Shown here: piece by piece, positions 47,467-59,229 of the stretch
Layout of the letters: every line of letters starts with the position of its first letter
How positions within the stretch are numbered: the first letter of the stretch is position 1
From: Parietaria judaica
Lineage: Eukaryota; Streptophyta; Magnoliopsida; Rosales; Urticaceae
Reading direction: 5' to 3'
DNA length: 64,000 nt
NCBI GenBank assembly: GCA_954871525.1
Contig: OX940861.1
Location: 8,106,842 to 8,170,841 of the forward strand
Made by a program: the position numbers and the translations under genes
Notes under the pieces: model-generated
Database searches by the model: none
Told to the model about the DNA's origin: nothing
The model's input: the letters and a program-made list of their open reading frames with translations, nothing else

Positions 47467-50400
47467 ATGGAAACATTTGTTGTTTCGGAATTCAAAATGG
47501 GTAATTCCAACCCAAGTGAGTGGTGGCTCGACAGTAGCGCCACACGACATGTTTGCATCGACAGAGCCTTGTTCGTGGAACTGGCACTGGACGAAACTAA
47601 AGAAAAGCTTTGTATGAGCAATTTGGCAACTTCAAAGGTGAAGGGCCAAGGAACGGTGTTTCTGAAAATGACATCAGGAAAAGAGCTTAAGCTTAACAAC
47701 ATTTTGTTTATTCCTGATTTTCATAAGAACTTGATCTCGAGCTCGCTACTTAGCAAGCATGGATTTAAAATGGTATTTGAATCTAATGAGATAATGTTGT
47801 CTAAATCTGGAGCCTTAGTTGGAAAGGGATATGTAAAAGATGGGATGTGGAAAATGAACACGGTCATTACGAAGCCTAATCCCGTTATTAATAATAAACT
47901 AAAGTCTTCCACGTATATGCTTGAGTCTTCGAACTTATGGCATGGTAGACTAGGACATGTTGATTTTGGCTCTTTGCGAAGACTAATTAATATGGAACAT
48001 ATTCCAAAGTTTGATATTAACGATAAGCACAAGTGCGAGACTTGCGTAGAGGCGAAATTAACGTGCACATCGTTTAAAAATGTTGAAAGAAGTACGGAAC
48101 CCCTTGGGTTAATTCATACTGATATTTGTGATCTCAAGTTTGTTGAAACAAGAGGTGGAAATATGTACTTTATTACTTTCATTGATGATTGTACTAAGTA
48201 TTGTTATGTATATTTGCTAAACAGCAAAGACGAAGCAATAGAGAAATTTATTATTTATAAGCAAGAAGTTGAAAACCAATTTAATAAGAAAATTAAGATG
48301 GTCAGAAGTGATCGTGGTGGTGAATATGTTGCGCCGTTTGAGGAGTTTTGTACTAAAAACGGTATCATTCACGAGAAAACACCACCTTACTCGCCTCAGT
48401 CAAATGGAGTGGCTGAACGGAAAAATCGCACTCTCAAAGAGATGATGAACGCGATGTTGTTAAGTTCTGGGCTGCCGCAGAACATGTGGGGAGAAGCTGT
48501 ACTGTCAGCAAATTATCTTCTGAATAAAATTCCTAAAAAAAAGGAAGATAAAACTCCTTATGAGTTATGGAAAGGAAGAAGGCCTTCCTATAAATATCTC
48601 AAAATGTGGGGGTGTTTAGCCAAAGTAATGGCTCCCGCACCGAAAAAGATGAAAATAGGTCCGAGGACTATGGATTGCATCTTTATAGGTTATGCACACA
48701 ATAGTAGTGCGTATCGGTTCTTGGTGTATAAATCAGATAACCCTGAGATTCACAAGAACACGATTATGGAATCAAGAAATGTATCGTTCTTCAAAGATGT
48801 ATTTCCTTGTAAGTCGAGAAATGATGGTTCAAGTTCATCTAAAAACCTTGATGAAACAACTTCCGAAACTAGTCAAGAACTAGATGAGGATGAGATAGAA
48901 CCTAGACGTAGTAAACGAGCAAGGGTAGAAAAGTCATTTGGACCTGATTTTTCAACTTACATGTTAGAAAGTGAACCTCGAACATACAACGAAGCTGTAA
49001 GTTCTAGTGAGGGACCTTTATGGAAAGAAGCCATAAAGAGTGAGATCGATTCAATCATGCAAAACCACACATGGGAGTTGGTAGATCTTCCTCCTGGAAG
49101 TAAACCATTAGGCTCCAAGTGGGTCTTCAAAAGAAAATCTAAGGCTGATGGATCAATTGACAAGTATAAGGCAAGACTTGTTATCAAAGGGTACAGACAA
49201 CGAGAAGGTCTTGACTTTTTCGATACATATTCTCCTGTATCGAAAATAACATCAATAAGGATGGTGTTAGCGATCGCAGCTTTGCGAAATCTTGAAGTAC
49301 ATCAAATGGATGTTAAAACAACTTTCCTAAATGGAGATTTAGAGGAAGAAATCTACATGGAACAACCTGAGGGTTTCACTGCCCCGAATCAAGGGAATAA
49401 AGTGTGTAGATTGGTTAAGTCTTTGTATGGACTTAAACAAGCGCCGAAGAATGGCATGAGAAATTTGAAAAAGTTATGTTATCAAATGGATTTAAAATCA
49501 ACGAATGTGACAAATGTATCTATATTAAATATACAAGTCAAGGATATGTAATCCTATGTTTATACGTTGATGATATTTTAATTGTGGGTAGTAATGATCA
49601 AATGATCAAAAATACCAAGAGGCTATAGAACTCAAAGTTTGACATGAAAGATATGGGCCATGCAGATGTGATTTTAGGCATTAAAATCATTAGGAAATCC
49701 GATGGACTTATCTTAAGTCAGTCTCATTATGTGGACAAAATACTTGAAAAATTCAATAAAGGCGAAACTGGAGAAGTTAGAACGCCAATTGATACAAGTA
49801 TACACCTAGCAAAGAATAAAAGAGATAACATTCAGCAACTCGAATATTCTAGGGTGATTGGAAGTCTAATGTACCTCATGAGTGGTACTAGACCGGACAT
49901 AGCTTATGCAGTAAGTAAACTTAGTAGATATACAAGTAACCCTGGATCTGATCACTGGAAAGCGATAGCCACATTACTTAAATATCTAAGATTTACAAGA
50001 AATTACGGTCTATACTATGTCAGGCATCCTTCAGTTCTAGAAGGTATAGTGATGCTAGTTGGATATCTGATATAAAAGATTCAAAATCCACTAGCGGATA
50101 CGTGTTTACTCTAGCTGGTGCAGCTGTATCATGGAATTCGTCCAAGCAGACGGTAATAACCAGATCCACGATGGAATCTGAGTTTGTTGCCTTAGACAAA
50201 TGCGGCGAAGAGGCCGAATGGCTAAGACAATTCTTGGAAGATATTCCATTGTGGCCAAAACCTGTGCCACCGATATGTATCCATTGCGACAGTCAGTCGG
50301 CAATAGGAAGAGCAAAAAGTCGTATGTATAATGGTACGTCGATACATATTCGTCGTCGACATAATACAATTAGGCAACTACTCTCAACTGGAGTTATCAC

Positions 50401-50515
50401 AATTTACTATGTAAAGTCAAATGATAATATTGCGGATCCGCTAACCAAAGGGTTAAACCGAGAGCTAGTTGATAAGTCATCAAAAGGAATAGGACTGAAG
50501 CCCATTATAGAATGA
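47467..50515 (+). pseudogene. Copia pol (protease-integrase-RT-RNase H), disrupted
   Basis: The open block 47467-49551 holds the protease motif LDSSATRHVC, the pre-integrase HGRLGH...CETC region, an integrase core with HTDICD and RSDRGGEYV, and RT with HQMDVKTTFLNG. A one-base deletion near 49449 (after LKQAPK) shifts the frame. The reading continues through the catalytic YVDDI at about 49563 to an in-frame TAG at 49626-49628. RT/RNase H connection sequences resume at 49644-50035. A second shift near 50040 leads to RNase H ([28 protein letters not shown]) ending at 50515. The product cannot be made whole. The relation to the 13140-21302 element is at superfamily level only. Confidence 0.93.
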
Positions 50516-51083
50516 AGTTTTAACAGTGGAAACCCAACCTAGTTGACTGGAGATCCCAAGATCTAGGTTCAAAGGGACAACCTAGCTGTATAAAACTTTA
50601 ACGGATCACTGTAGGGGTTACACCCTGGTCCATTCCTAAGATGAATAAACAGTGATATTTATGATTTTAAGGTTAAGCTAAGAGCTTTTAATGATTTTTA
50701 CGCTTTCGGAAAGAGAATAAAGCAGAGCATGGAAGATGCTCAACAAGTAAGAAATCACCTATGTTAGAGTGAAGTGGGGTCGCTTCAAACAGAATTGTAG
50801 GGCACAATTCTGTAAACTCTCGCAGAACCAGAAGGTGTTCATGACCATGAACGAACACAATAATGAGAACAAAATCTGGTTAAGGAACATTCTGAGTGAG
50901 ATATGTTTTACTATACACGACGGCTGAGCAGTTCAAAGACATCGTGTCTACTGATCACCAGTATAGAAAACATATTTAACGAGGGAAGGTTCAAAGGTAA
51001 TACCTACCTATCCTATGCAGAATTTATCCTATTAAGTTTTGTTACCCAATGAGAATACGGTCAATTTCATTTATGTGGGGGAT

Positions 51084-51346
51084 TGTAGGATATAATCTCA
51101 GATAAATGAAATTTAATACTGCTTATGACTGTTAAAGACGTTTAACAACCATAATCTTTATGACCAGAAAACCAACGGAAAAACGTTTTCAAGCATTAAT
51201 CAGAAATCAATTTTTGAACGTTTGCATGCTTAGGTTTAGCTATATAAGTAGAAGCAAATAGGAAAGCTTGATACATAGCACAAACACAGAGTTTTCTCAT
51301 CATACAGCCGTTGGTTTCCTACGATTTTCTTTGGGTCTCAAAACTT
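51084..51346 (+). repeat. Copia 3' LTR (shared part)
   Basis: It follows the purine tract gtgggggat directly and starts TGTAGG like the 5' copy. It diverges from the left copy after 51346. Confidence 0.85.
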
Positions 51347-51781
51347 GCACCACTTTTTGAGAGACTGCTTTTTCTATAAGCTACTGCTGCCATGTGCATG
51401 TGCTTCTGCTTCGCTATGCTTACGTGTGACTGATTTATTTATTTTTTGTTTGTTTTTTACTCTGATTTTTTTTATTGGTATCTTATAATTTACTTTCAAT
51501 AATGAAGATTCAAAATTAATAACGAACATATGGTCATAAAGAACCTGTCGTGTGCGTCGAAAGCCCACGCGATCCTTGGTGCGTCTTTTACAATTGCTTT
51601 GGCATGAATGATCTACACGGAAAACTACTATGAACTAATTACTAATATAACGTAAATAATCACATTTTCTTATTTGTTAAATTTATTATTTAAAATCCAA
51701 ATAGAATTATTAAATATAACAGACATTAATTTTGAATTCAATGACAATATTTTTATTACAGTTATTTGTGACTCATTATAA
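51347..51781. other. Intergenic, nothing recognised
   Basis: AT-rich flank between the Copia element and a family A element. No frame or RNA was recognised. Confidence 0.35.
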
Positions 51782-51790
51782 TATTTATAA

Positions 51791-52279
51791 GGGATAATTA
51801 CGGCAAATATACTCAACCTTTGGTCAAACTTCCTCCCGTGTACCCAACCTTTAAAATTGGCGGCAAAAGTACCCAACCAGCGTTGACTGTGTCTTTGGCA
51901 AAAAAACGTTAACTTTTGCCGTTAGCATAGTACACGTGTCCGTTGCAATGACATATTTTTTCAATGCTGTTTAATATGTATGAAATTTGATTAGTTCATG
52001 TGTGTGTTTTGATAGATTATTTGTTGATTAATTTGTTGATTAATCTGATAGATAGATTAATTCAGTTAGTTTAACCATTAATTCAGTTAAAAATGATAGT
52101 AATAAATTTTGGGTGGCTTATGTGGCATGTACACGTGTACTATGCTAACGGCAAAAGTTAACGTTTTTTAGCCCAAGTCACAGTCAACGCTGGTTGGGTA
52201 CTTTTGCCGCCAATTTTAAAGGTTGGGTACACGGGAGGAAGTTTGACCAAAGGTTGGGTATATTTGCCGTAATTTTCCC
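51791..52279. mobile_element. Mutator-type non-autonomous element, family A
   Basis: It begins gggataattacggcaaatat and ends with the inverse gtaattttccc. The perfect 9-bp duplication tatttataa lies at 51782-51790 and 52280-52288. The arms share caacctttggtcaaac and gtgtacccaacc blocks with the 1906 and 60412 copies. It is 489 bp long and non-coding. Confidence 0.88.
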
Positions 52280-52288
52280 TATTTATAA

Positions 52289-53107
52289 TGAGTAAAAAAC
52301 AAGATAATTTTTCCATGCAACACTAAAAGTTTGAGATAAATTTAAACAAATTAATTTTTTTTTTGTAATATAAAAGCAAGACTATAATTATACTTTTCTA
52401 AAGTATCTTATTTATAATATCTATATTTTATATATATATATATATATTCTAAGTAAAAGACGGATGTTTGACGTCTCGCAATGTGATCTCGAGTCCCAAA
52501 TAGGTTCGCTTCCTTCCAAGAAGCACTCTAAATCAAATAAATAAAAAATATTACCGTTTACAAATGAAACCAAAATAGATGAGAACCAATAAAACTTAAG
52601 ATATCTCTCTAACAAAGAACATCTAAAACAAAACAAAATTATTAAAATATAAAGTCTTTCATACAAATAGCATCATTAAGTAAAGACGAAGTGGACTTTG
52701 ATGGTGAATGTCACCAATGATGACCCAAAGTTTGAAAGTCAAATCTAGCAAGGGCAACAACAACTTGATTACTCTCTCTGTATATATGCGTGACTTTAAA
52801 ATTGATAAACTAAAGGAAACAAAGACATTTAGAAGATCGGACCCGCAACCTCCAAGGGACCGAATAAGATTTTTTTTTGAAGAAATTGAACCACATAAAT
52901 AATGTCGGATTCAAAATCAAGACCAAATAAAAATAATATTCTAAAGAGGTCACGTAATTATGAGGTGAATAAATTTTGCTGCCCTTACCATAAAAATAAT
53001 AATATTATTATATAATCAAACAACTGTATCTGAAATTCGAATTACCAAGCTAATCCTATTGAAAATTAAATTAAGCTTTATTTAGTGGATTAAATTAAGC
53101 TGTTTAT

Positions 53108-53152
<45 letters not shown>

Positions 53153-53191
53153 GCAGGCACTGAGTTTATTTGGTATCTTTTTTATAATATA

Positions 53192-53251
<60 letters not shown>

Positions 53252-53421
53252 GCAGGCACTGAGTTTATTTGGTATCTTTTTTATAATATAGCGAAGTGCG
53301 TCACTAGCTTGGGGGAATCTTTTGTATCTCATCAGCTAAAAGAAGAGGAACCTTTTATAATATCATTATTCATATTTTGTATGTTAAGGGAATATAGTGG
53401 AATAATTCTTTAGATTCCCTA
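52289..53421. other. Intergenic with two (TA)n arrays
   Basis: TA arrays occupy 53110-53149 and 53194-53248. The 45-bp segment agtagcaggcactgag...ataatatagc follows each array (53149-53193 and 53248-53292), so the array plus flank has been duplicated. No gene was seen. Confidence 0.7.
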
Positions 53422-53430
53422 TATTATATA

Positions 53431-53899
53431 GGGTTAATGATGGCAAAAATACCCAAAGTTTGGTCAAAGAACCCTTCGTGTACTCAAAGTTTAAAAGTGG
53501 TGGCAAAAATACCCAAAGTCACATTTGGGGAGTTGACCATTCCATTCTCGTAACGCCGTTAACTTACCTGTTAATTCTGGCCACGTGGACAAATCTATTT
53601 TGTTAAGTGTAATCATTAAGGGTTCAATTAGTTGTGTTGAATAGTATTAATTAGGGGTTTAATTCCTTGTTTTGTCGTAAACGAGGCTGATGTGGGCTCG
53701 TTCACGTGGCAAAAATTATTATGTCAGCAACCCACGTTTGTCCACGTGGCCAGAGTTAACGGGTAAGTTAAGGGCGTTACGAGAATGGAGTGGTCAACTC
53801 CCCAAATGCGACTTTAGGTATTTTTGCCACCACTTTTAAACTTTGGGTACATGAGGGGTTCTTTGACCAAACTTTGAGTATTTTTACCGTCATTAACCC
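53431..53899. mobile_element. Mutator-type non-autonomous element, family B
   Basis: It begins gggttaatgatggcaaaaat and ends with the inverse ...gtcattaaccc. The perfect 9-bp duplication tattatata lies at 53422-53430 and 53900-53908. It is 469 bp, close in size and sequence to the copy at 21510-21965, with ccacgtgg palindromes in the loop. Confidence 0.88.
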
Positions 53900-54281
53900 T
53901 ATTATATATAAATACTGTTTCAAATAAATGGTCATTAGCTGTACCATAACAATCTTTATTTTGGTAGGGTATTTACAAAACACATGGTGTTTCACACACT
54001 ATACACATACTAGTTGCAATGCCCAGGTTTTAGAATATACAACTAAATATATTTAACAACTGAAAGCATAATAAAACTAAATAACTTGTCTTGTCAACAT
54101 AGTTAGCCACTAATTGTTTTGGACGGGTCGATCATTTATCTCTTATGCAATGTTCTCTTATTTTTTTCCTATTTTTTGCGCTGTCCTGAGCTATACCATG
54201 TTTTTCATACATTATTTTTAGAAAAATAACTATAGCATTTTCAGTATCCTTTGACTAATTTAAATTTATCACATGTTATAG

Positions 54282-57217
54282 GGTTCGTTTCTTCGTAAGG
54301 ATGCTATCGCCAGGGAAGAGTCTTATTATCGAGGCAGATTTGGGGGATACAATATTATCGGTTCACAACCGGATCGAAGCTATCAGCGGAATTCCACAAT
54401 AAGAGTTTACGTTGATCTATGAAGGGAAAAGCCTTCGCCGGGAACAATCTATCTATGATTGTTCTATCGAAGACGACTCAGACTTGCAGCTCGTGGGCCA
54501 TCTGCGCAGTAAAGAGCACTCCATTGAGTGCAAATCTATTGATCATTTGATATCAGTGATTTGTTCGCTATGCCGGGGCGATATATACCCATCTGCGTTC
54601 GCCGAGATCAGATCCTCCATCAAAATGGTCTTCAAAGTGTGGGAGAGCGGATCCTCCGTTGCGAGCCGTCTCAGGAACATCTTGTCTACCAAGATTCCTT
54701 CGATTTTGGTCATGCTCTATGCCAGCCATCCACCTATTAGTAACATGCACATCGGCGATAGCACGATTGGGCTTTTATTGGATATTCTCGAGGAGTTACC
54801 CGAGACTGACTGATGTTTATGCGCACAAATCATTTTAGAACTCTGTACGCTGCTGAGAATATTTGGCAGCAAAGACCCTTTGTACATCGCTTGTCGGAAC
54901 TCTCTAGTGTCTCTGATGGAAAAGAGCGACGATCCCGTCCAGGGCCGGCCCAACACTTTTCGGGACTTTGGGTGAATTATTGATATGAGACTTTTTTTGG
55001 GAGCCTAAAATACAATATTGCAGGAGCTATTGTGTTACGGTATTGCAGGAGTTATACGGTATAGCAAAACTTATATAGCGCATTAATAGACTACTCTAAA
55101 AGGGGCCTTGTGCGACCGCCCAACTCGCCCATAGGTTGAGCCGGCCTTGATCCCGTCAAGGTCTTTGAGTCGATTAAGTCGATTCAAATATTCCCGTTCA
55201 TGAGGGATTTGGCAGCTACACTGTTCAATCAGTTGGAGGTCTCAGACGGAGGACCTGCTTCCTCGCAAGAAGAAGAAGAAGTACCTTTATGCGATAATGA
55301 TCGAGAAGCTGGGCCTTCTAGCGAGCAAGATATTGAACCTTTTGTTAAAGAAGCAGGACGTTTGGTGAGTGATGCTCGTGCTTTGAATTCATTATTGACT
55401 CCATTGTGTACCTTGGTCATTCAAAATATGGGTCTCAAGGATCAAGTTCAACCGAGTTTTTGTGAGGATCTTCAATTTCTTCGCCATATTTGCGATAAAA
55501 TGCTTGAAACAGTGGATAAATATCTTCAAACAGTAGAAGAAGACTTTGACGATGAATAACGTTATACTCGTTCGCTTGAATACCGTTATTTTTTCAATTT
55601 ACTAAAAATCATTATCAGAATCCATGAAGACTTGGGAACACAGTTCTGGAGTGTAATGGAGAAATCGAAGAATTCTCTTCAGATCCTCACTCAATCTGCT
55701 ACGCACATCGAGCACTATTTTTGGATTTGTGAGCGAAATGAACTACTTGACTTTAAGTCGAGGACACATTTAGCAACGTTGGTGCTTCCCAAAGTGGAAG
55801 ACTATGAACAACGGAAAATGTTGCTCGTTGACAGGTCCAAGATCGTAGAAGAATCATTTGAGTGCATTGCGAAAGCCGAGAGTGAAGAATTGTACGGAGG
55901 TCTGTCTGTTGCATCAAAAAACAAGGTGGCCAGAGGTGACGGTGTTCTTCGCAAGTGGTTTGACTTAGTGTGCCAAGAGTTGTTCAATTTGCTTTTCGTC
56001 GCGTGCCAAGATGATCGCAAAAGGTTCTATCCTCGCCTTGGTAAGCTTCTTTCCGCTTTTGATGAAAAATCTGTTTAGTAGAATTGGTTTACGTGTTAAT
56101 AGTATTAAAATTTTCAACATCAAACTACGATAATTTATTTGATAATAGGATTAACAAGTTGTGATGTGCACTACCCATATGCTCTGATACTTTTGTATTT
56201 CTTCTTGCCTGCTGATAGGCACAATAATTTATTTTAAGACATTCATACTTAATGCATCGTAACTTTAAGTAGGTAGTGAAACTTTAAAGTAGAATTTGAA
56301 TATTTGTTGTAAATCTTAAAATTTATTTGCAGTCTTTAACGATGCAGCTTCAGAAGCAAATTCACAGGAGCTCGATTACTTTGAATTTGCCGGTCGGTTT
56401 ACTGCCTTAGCATTGATGCACAAGGTACAGATTGGCAGAGTTTTCGAGCGGGTGTTTTTCTTGCAATTGGCTGGAACTTCTTCAATATCTCTGGAAGACA
56501 TACGTGATGTAGACCCGATCGTGTACAAAAGCTTGAAGGATATCCTTGAGATGGATAGCGCTATCATTGACTCAGATGAGTTAGGGCTGGAGTTTGAAAG
56601 TGTCCCAGTCAACAGCACAAACAGAGACGAGTATGTCAAGGGCATTATTCAAAGTACTTTTGTCGAATCTGTCTCCGAAAAAGTCTCAAGATTTTCTCAA
56701 GGCTTTGGTGATATGCTCTTTCTTCCTCCGGAATTGACGATGCGTTTTTTTCAAATTTTGGAGCTTGGAGATCTAGATTTGATGCTCGCGGGGAAGGGAA
56801 CTCCTATTGATGTTTGTGAGTGGAAATCACATAAGCATTATGAAGGCTATTCGGGGACTGACCCTGAGATTGTCTGGTTTTGGAAGGTATGAATTATTGT
56901 ATTCTTTTCCCAAGTAAGAAATATCTGGTCTTTCATTCATTTCATTTGAATTAACTCATCTAATAATTCTTCAGACTGTAGATGAAATGACAGAGGAGGA
57001 AAGGGCTAATCTACTTTTCTTTTGGACGTCGGTGAAGCACCTTCCCTGGGAAGGTTTCAGAGGATTGACACAGTTGTTATGCATCAATATGTCATTTGAG
57101 TCGCCAGAGAATCTTCCGACGTCCAATACATGTTTCTTTAGCCTAAAACTCCCAAGATACCCCTCCGAGGCCGTTACTCAGCATGAGTTTATACGAATGA
57201 GCTTTGGATTTCATTAA
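54282..57217 (+). pseudogene. UPL5-like HECT E3 ubiquitin ligase pseudogene
   Basis: The exon-like sequence starts at 54282 after an AG acceptor. It encodes a ubiquitin-like domain (FVRMLSPGKSLIIEA, IYEGKSLRREQS), a helical middle region and a complete HECT domain. Introns at 56041-56332 and 56887-56974 keep GT-AG sites. The HECT C-lobe retains the catalytic Cys in TSNTCFF and ends near GFH, the normal terminus. In-frame stops occur at 54400-54402, 54811-54813 and 55557-55559, and a hAT MITE (54940-55149) splits an exon. Otherwise the frame is kept throughout. UPL5-type ligases ubiquitinate regulators such as WRKY53 in leaf senescence. This copy cannot make full-length protein. The HECT half downstream of 55560 is open and could yield a fragment. 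Confidence 0.88.
54940..55149. mobile_element. hAT-type MITE inside the UPL5-like exon
   Basis: Ends CAGGGCCGGC and, inverted, CAAGGCCGGC are flanked by a perfect 8-bp duplication, atcccgtc (54932-54939 and 55150-55157). The element is 210 bp and non-coding. Without it and one copy of the duplication, the pseudogene frame is continuous (DDPV to KVFES). Confidence 0.92.
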
Positions 57218-57815
57218 CCCGGTAATTTTTCGTTGACATCTGCAAGTTTTGCTCCATTGGCTTAGTTAAGAGGTAATTGTCGATTTTAGATCTGCATGTT
57301 TTGTTCTATTGCCATAGTTAAGGAAGTAGTTGTCGAAGTTCTAAAATTTGATAAATGTCAGGACTATATAAAAAACTGACACTATCGTCAAAATGCGGAC
57401 TAAATAAAAAGAGCCATCAGCAGTTTTATATTTTGATAGTTTCATTACTTATAGAGGTTAGTATATGATTTTATATTGGTTAAGTCTACATTATTGAATT
57501 TTGGGGCTTAAGGATCCATAAAGTAGTTAATTCCGTTGTTTGTTTACCACGGGTTAAATACCCAAATGTTCAGATTTATGTAGCTCTGTAAGTTCCCGTT
57601 AGTGTTCAAATTGGTACTTTGGAGACACATTTATTGTAACATTGATGAACAAACAATGGGATTATGGCGCCCAAATCGCTATTTTATGGGTATTTATGCA
57701 ACAAATATCCCATAAAATTTATTAGTTCATTTTATCAGCTTGAACTACACAAGTAAATATTATTTTGGAATATACTGTCTTGCTTTTTCCCCTATCTTAA
57801 ATGCAGTTTGTTTTT
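57218..57815. repeat. UPL5 3' flank and repeat unit 1 of 3
   Basis: 57525-57800 is the first of three related units (others 59745-60030 and 60145-60411, continuing at 61695). All share ttccgttgtttg, tttatgtagctc, gggattatggcgc, ctattttatgggtatttat and aaatattattttggaatat. They are in the same orientation, suggesting tandem or segmental duplication. Confidence 0.7.
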
Positions 57816-58254
57816 ATTTTTTTAGGGTACTTAAGGATAATAGCCAATCTTAAAAGTGGGTTTAGCAAAATAGCCAAACTTTGGTTAATTTTGTAAACTA
57901 GCCAATTAACCATTTAAGTGAATTTCTAATTACATTATTACCCTTAATAATTAAAAACGAAATTAAAAATAAATACAAATTAACCACGTAATTTATGGGT
58001 TATTAATCTGAAAAAATCAATGACATTAATTATGAATAATTATATTAATTAAAAATTCATTTAGTTTTCATTAATTAAAAATATTGCTATTAATTGAAAT
58101 AGCTATAAATATGGTAACAACCAAAACCAAACCTTTTTTTTTATATAATTCAAATTTTAAATTCAAAAAATTTATATAATTTTCGGATTTATTTTTTTTC
58201 AAAAAATATCAACAAATTAAAGATGCAGAATTAACGTAAATCAACAACGAATCA

Positions 58255-58440
58255 TAATAAATTAACATCGAATTAACGTAAATTAACAACGAATTTACAA
58301 TGAATTAACAACGAATTTACGTTAATTTACGTAAATTAACAACGAATTTACAATGAATTAACAACGAATTTACGTTAATTCGTAAATTAACAATGAATTA
58401 ACGTAAATTAACAACGAATTAACGTAAATTAACAACGAAT
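58255..58440. repeat. Low-complexity aacgaattaacg repeat
   Basis: Many short copies of aattaacaacgaatttacg / aattaacgtaa in tandem and inverted orientation fill the edge of the Pack-MULE core. Confidence 0.8.
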
Positions 58441-58846
58441 CGCCATGGCCTCGGTATTTCCGAGCGAGTGCTCCGATGGAGGAGCCCCTTCGCGCGCGAC
58501 GGGGGCAGCGAAATCTCATCATCGTTGGAGGCGCCAGAGCCGGCGGTGCTGCTGCCCCCGGAGACGGGGATCCCAACAGCCTAAAAAAAGGTCTTGCCCT
58601 CGCCGCTCCCTTCCTCATCCTCGCCGGAATCGTCGTTGTCGTCGACCAAGTCCCCGTAGAACCCGACGAGCTCGTTGTCGGGCTGCATCGCAGCGTTGGG
58701 GGAGGATCTGGGGCGGGGCTTGGGCGGCGTCTCGCTGCGAGGGATCTCGTCGGGGACCTTCGACTCGCTGCGAGGGATCTCGTCGAGGACCTTCGACGCC
58801 ATGGATTGCTCGGAGAATATGAACATAGAGAGATAGAGAGATTTTC
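58441..58846. other. Second captured segment of unknown origin in the Pack-MULE
   Basis: GC-rich DNA joined to the FMO fragment. On the minus strand 58803-58581 reads MASKVLDEIPRSES, then an acidic stretch NDDSGEDEEGSGEG. It contains a 30-bp direct repeat (gagggatctcgtcg-ggaccttcgac type, about 58735-58800). I do not recognise the source gene. Chimeric joining of fragments is common in Pack-MULEs. Confidence 0.5.
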
Positions 58847-59170
58847 TCAGAGAAGATCGACGACCTTCGAGTTGAACCTGATGTGCTTGAGGACGTCGAA
58901 GTGCTCGGCGTAGGACGTGAGGTAGTCCAGAACCTCGAGGTGCGAAGGGAACTCCGTGCTGTCTCTGTCGGGCCAAGGGAAGTCGGAGAACTCGTAGTCA
59001 CAGCGGGCCGACTGCAGCTTCGTGGAGGCGTACGAGCAGTGCCTCCACACCCCGCCGATCGAGTCGCTCGCCTCAAACACCACCGGATCGTGGCGAGCCA
59101 GCTGTTTTAGAGCTGCAGTTTCGCTCACACCGGCTCCGATGATTGCAATTTTTGAGGTGATCGGAGCCAC
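58847..59170 (-). pseudogene. Captured flavin-containing monooxygenase fragment
   Basis: The minus strand encodes about 105 residues of the N-terminus of a plant FMO1-like monooxygenase. It has the FAD-binding KIAIIGAGVSETAALKQL, then PVVFEASDSIGGVWRHCSY, TKLQSARCDYEFSDFPWP and FPSHLEVLDYL, ending at NSKVV. The frame has no stop over this length but begins with GTG where the family has its ATG. The third glycine of the GxGxxG FAD motif is Glu (GAGVSE). After about 58850 similarity stops and a different GC-rich sequence follows. The NADPH-binding half is absent, so no enzyme can be made. Confidence 0.85.
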
Positions 59171-59202
59171 GATGAGTGTCGAATAAGGGTTTCTAGCTTT
59201 GG

Positions 59203-59229
59203 GATGAGAGAGAGAGAGAGAGAGAGAGA
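59203..59229. repeat. (GA)n microsatellite
   Basis: A GA run of about 26 bp in the right part of the Pack-MULE, upstream of the FMO fragment in its reading direction. Confidence 0.9.

Larger units (their letters stand above)
46108..51346 (+). mobile_element. Copia retrotransposon lacking gag
   Basis: Direct repeats of at least 263 bp (46108-46370 and 51084-51346), both beginning TGTAGGATAT and differing at about 7 positions by eye, are the LTRs. A polypurine tract (gtgggggat) abuts the right one. The outer LTR end, the primer binding site and the target duplication could not be fixed, because sequence diverges after 46370/51346. Pol runs 47467-50515 on the plus strand with two frameshifts and one stop. 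The 1.1 kb between LTR and pol has no gag, so the copy is non-autonomous. That stretch contains a SINE-like insertion (47201-47274). Confidence 0.88.
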
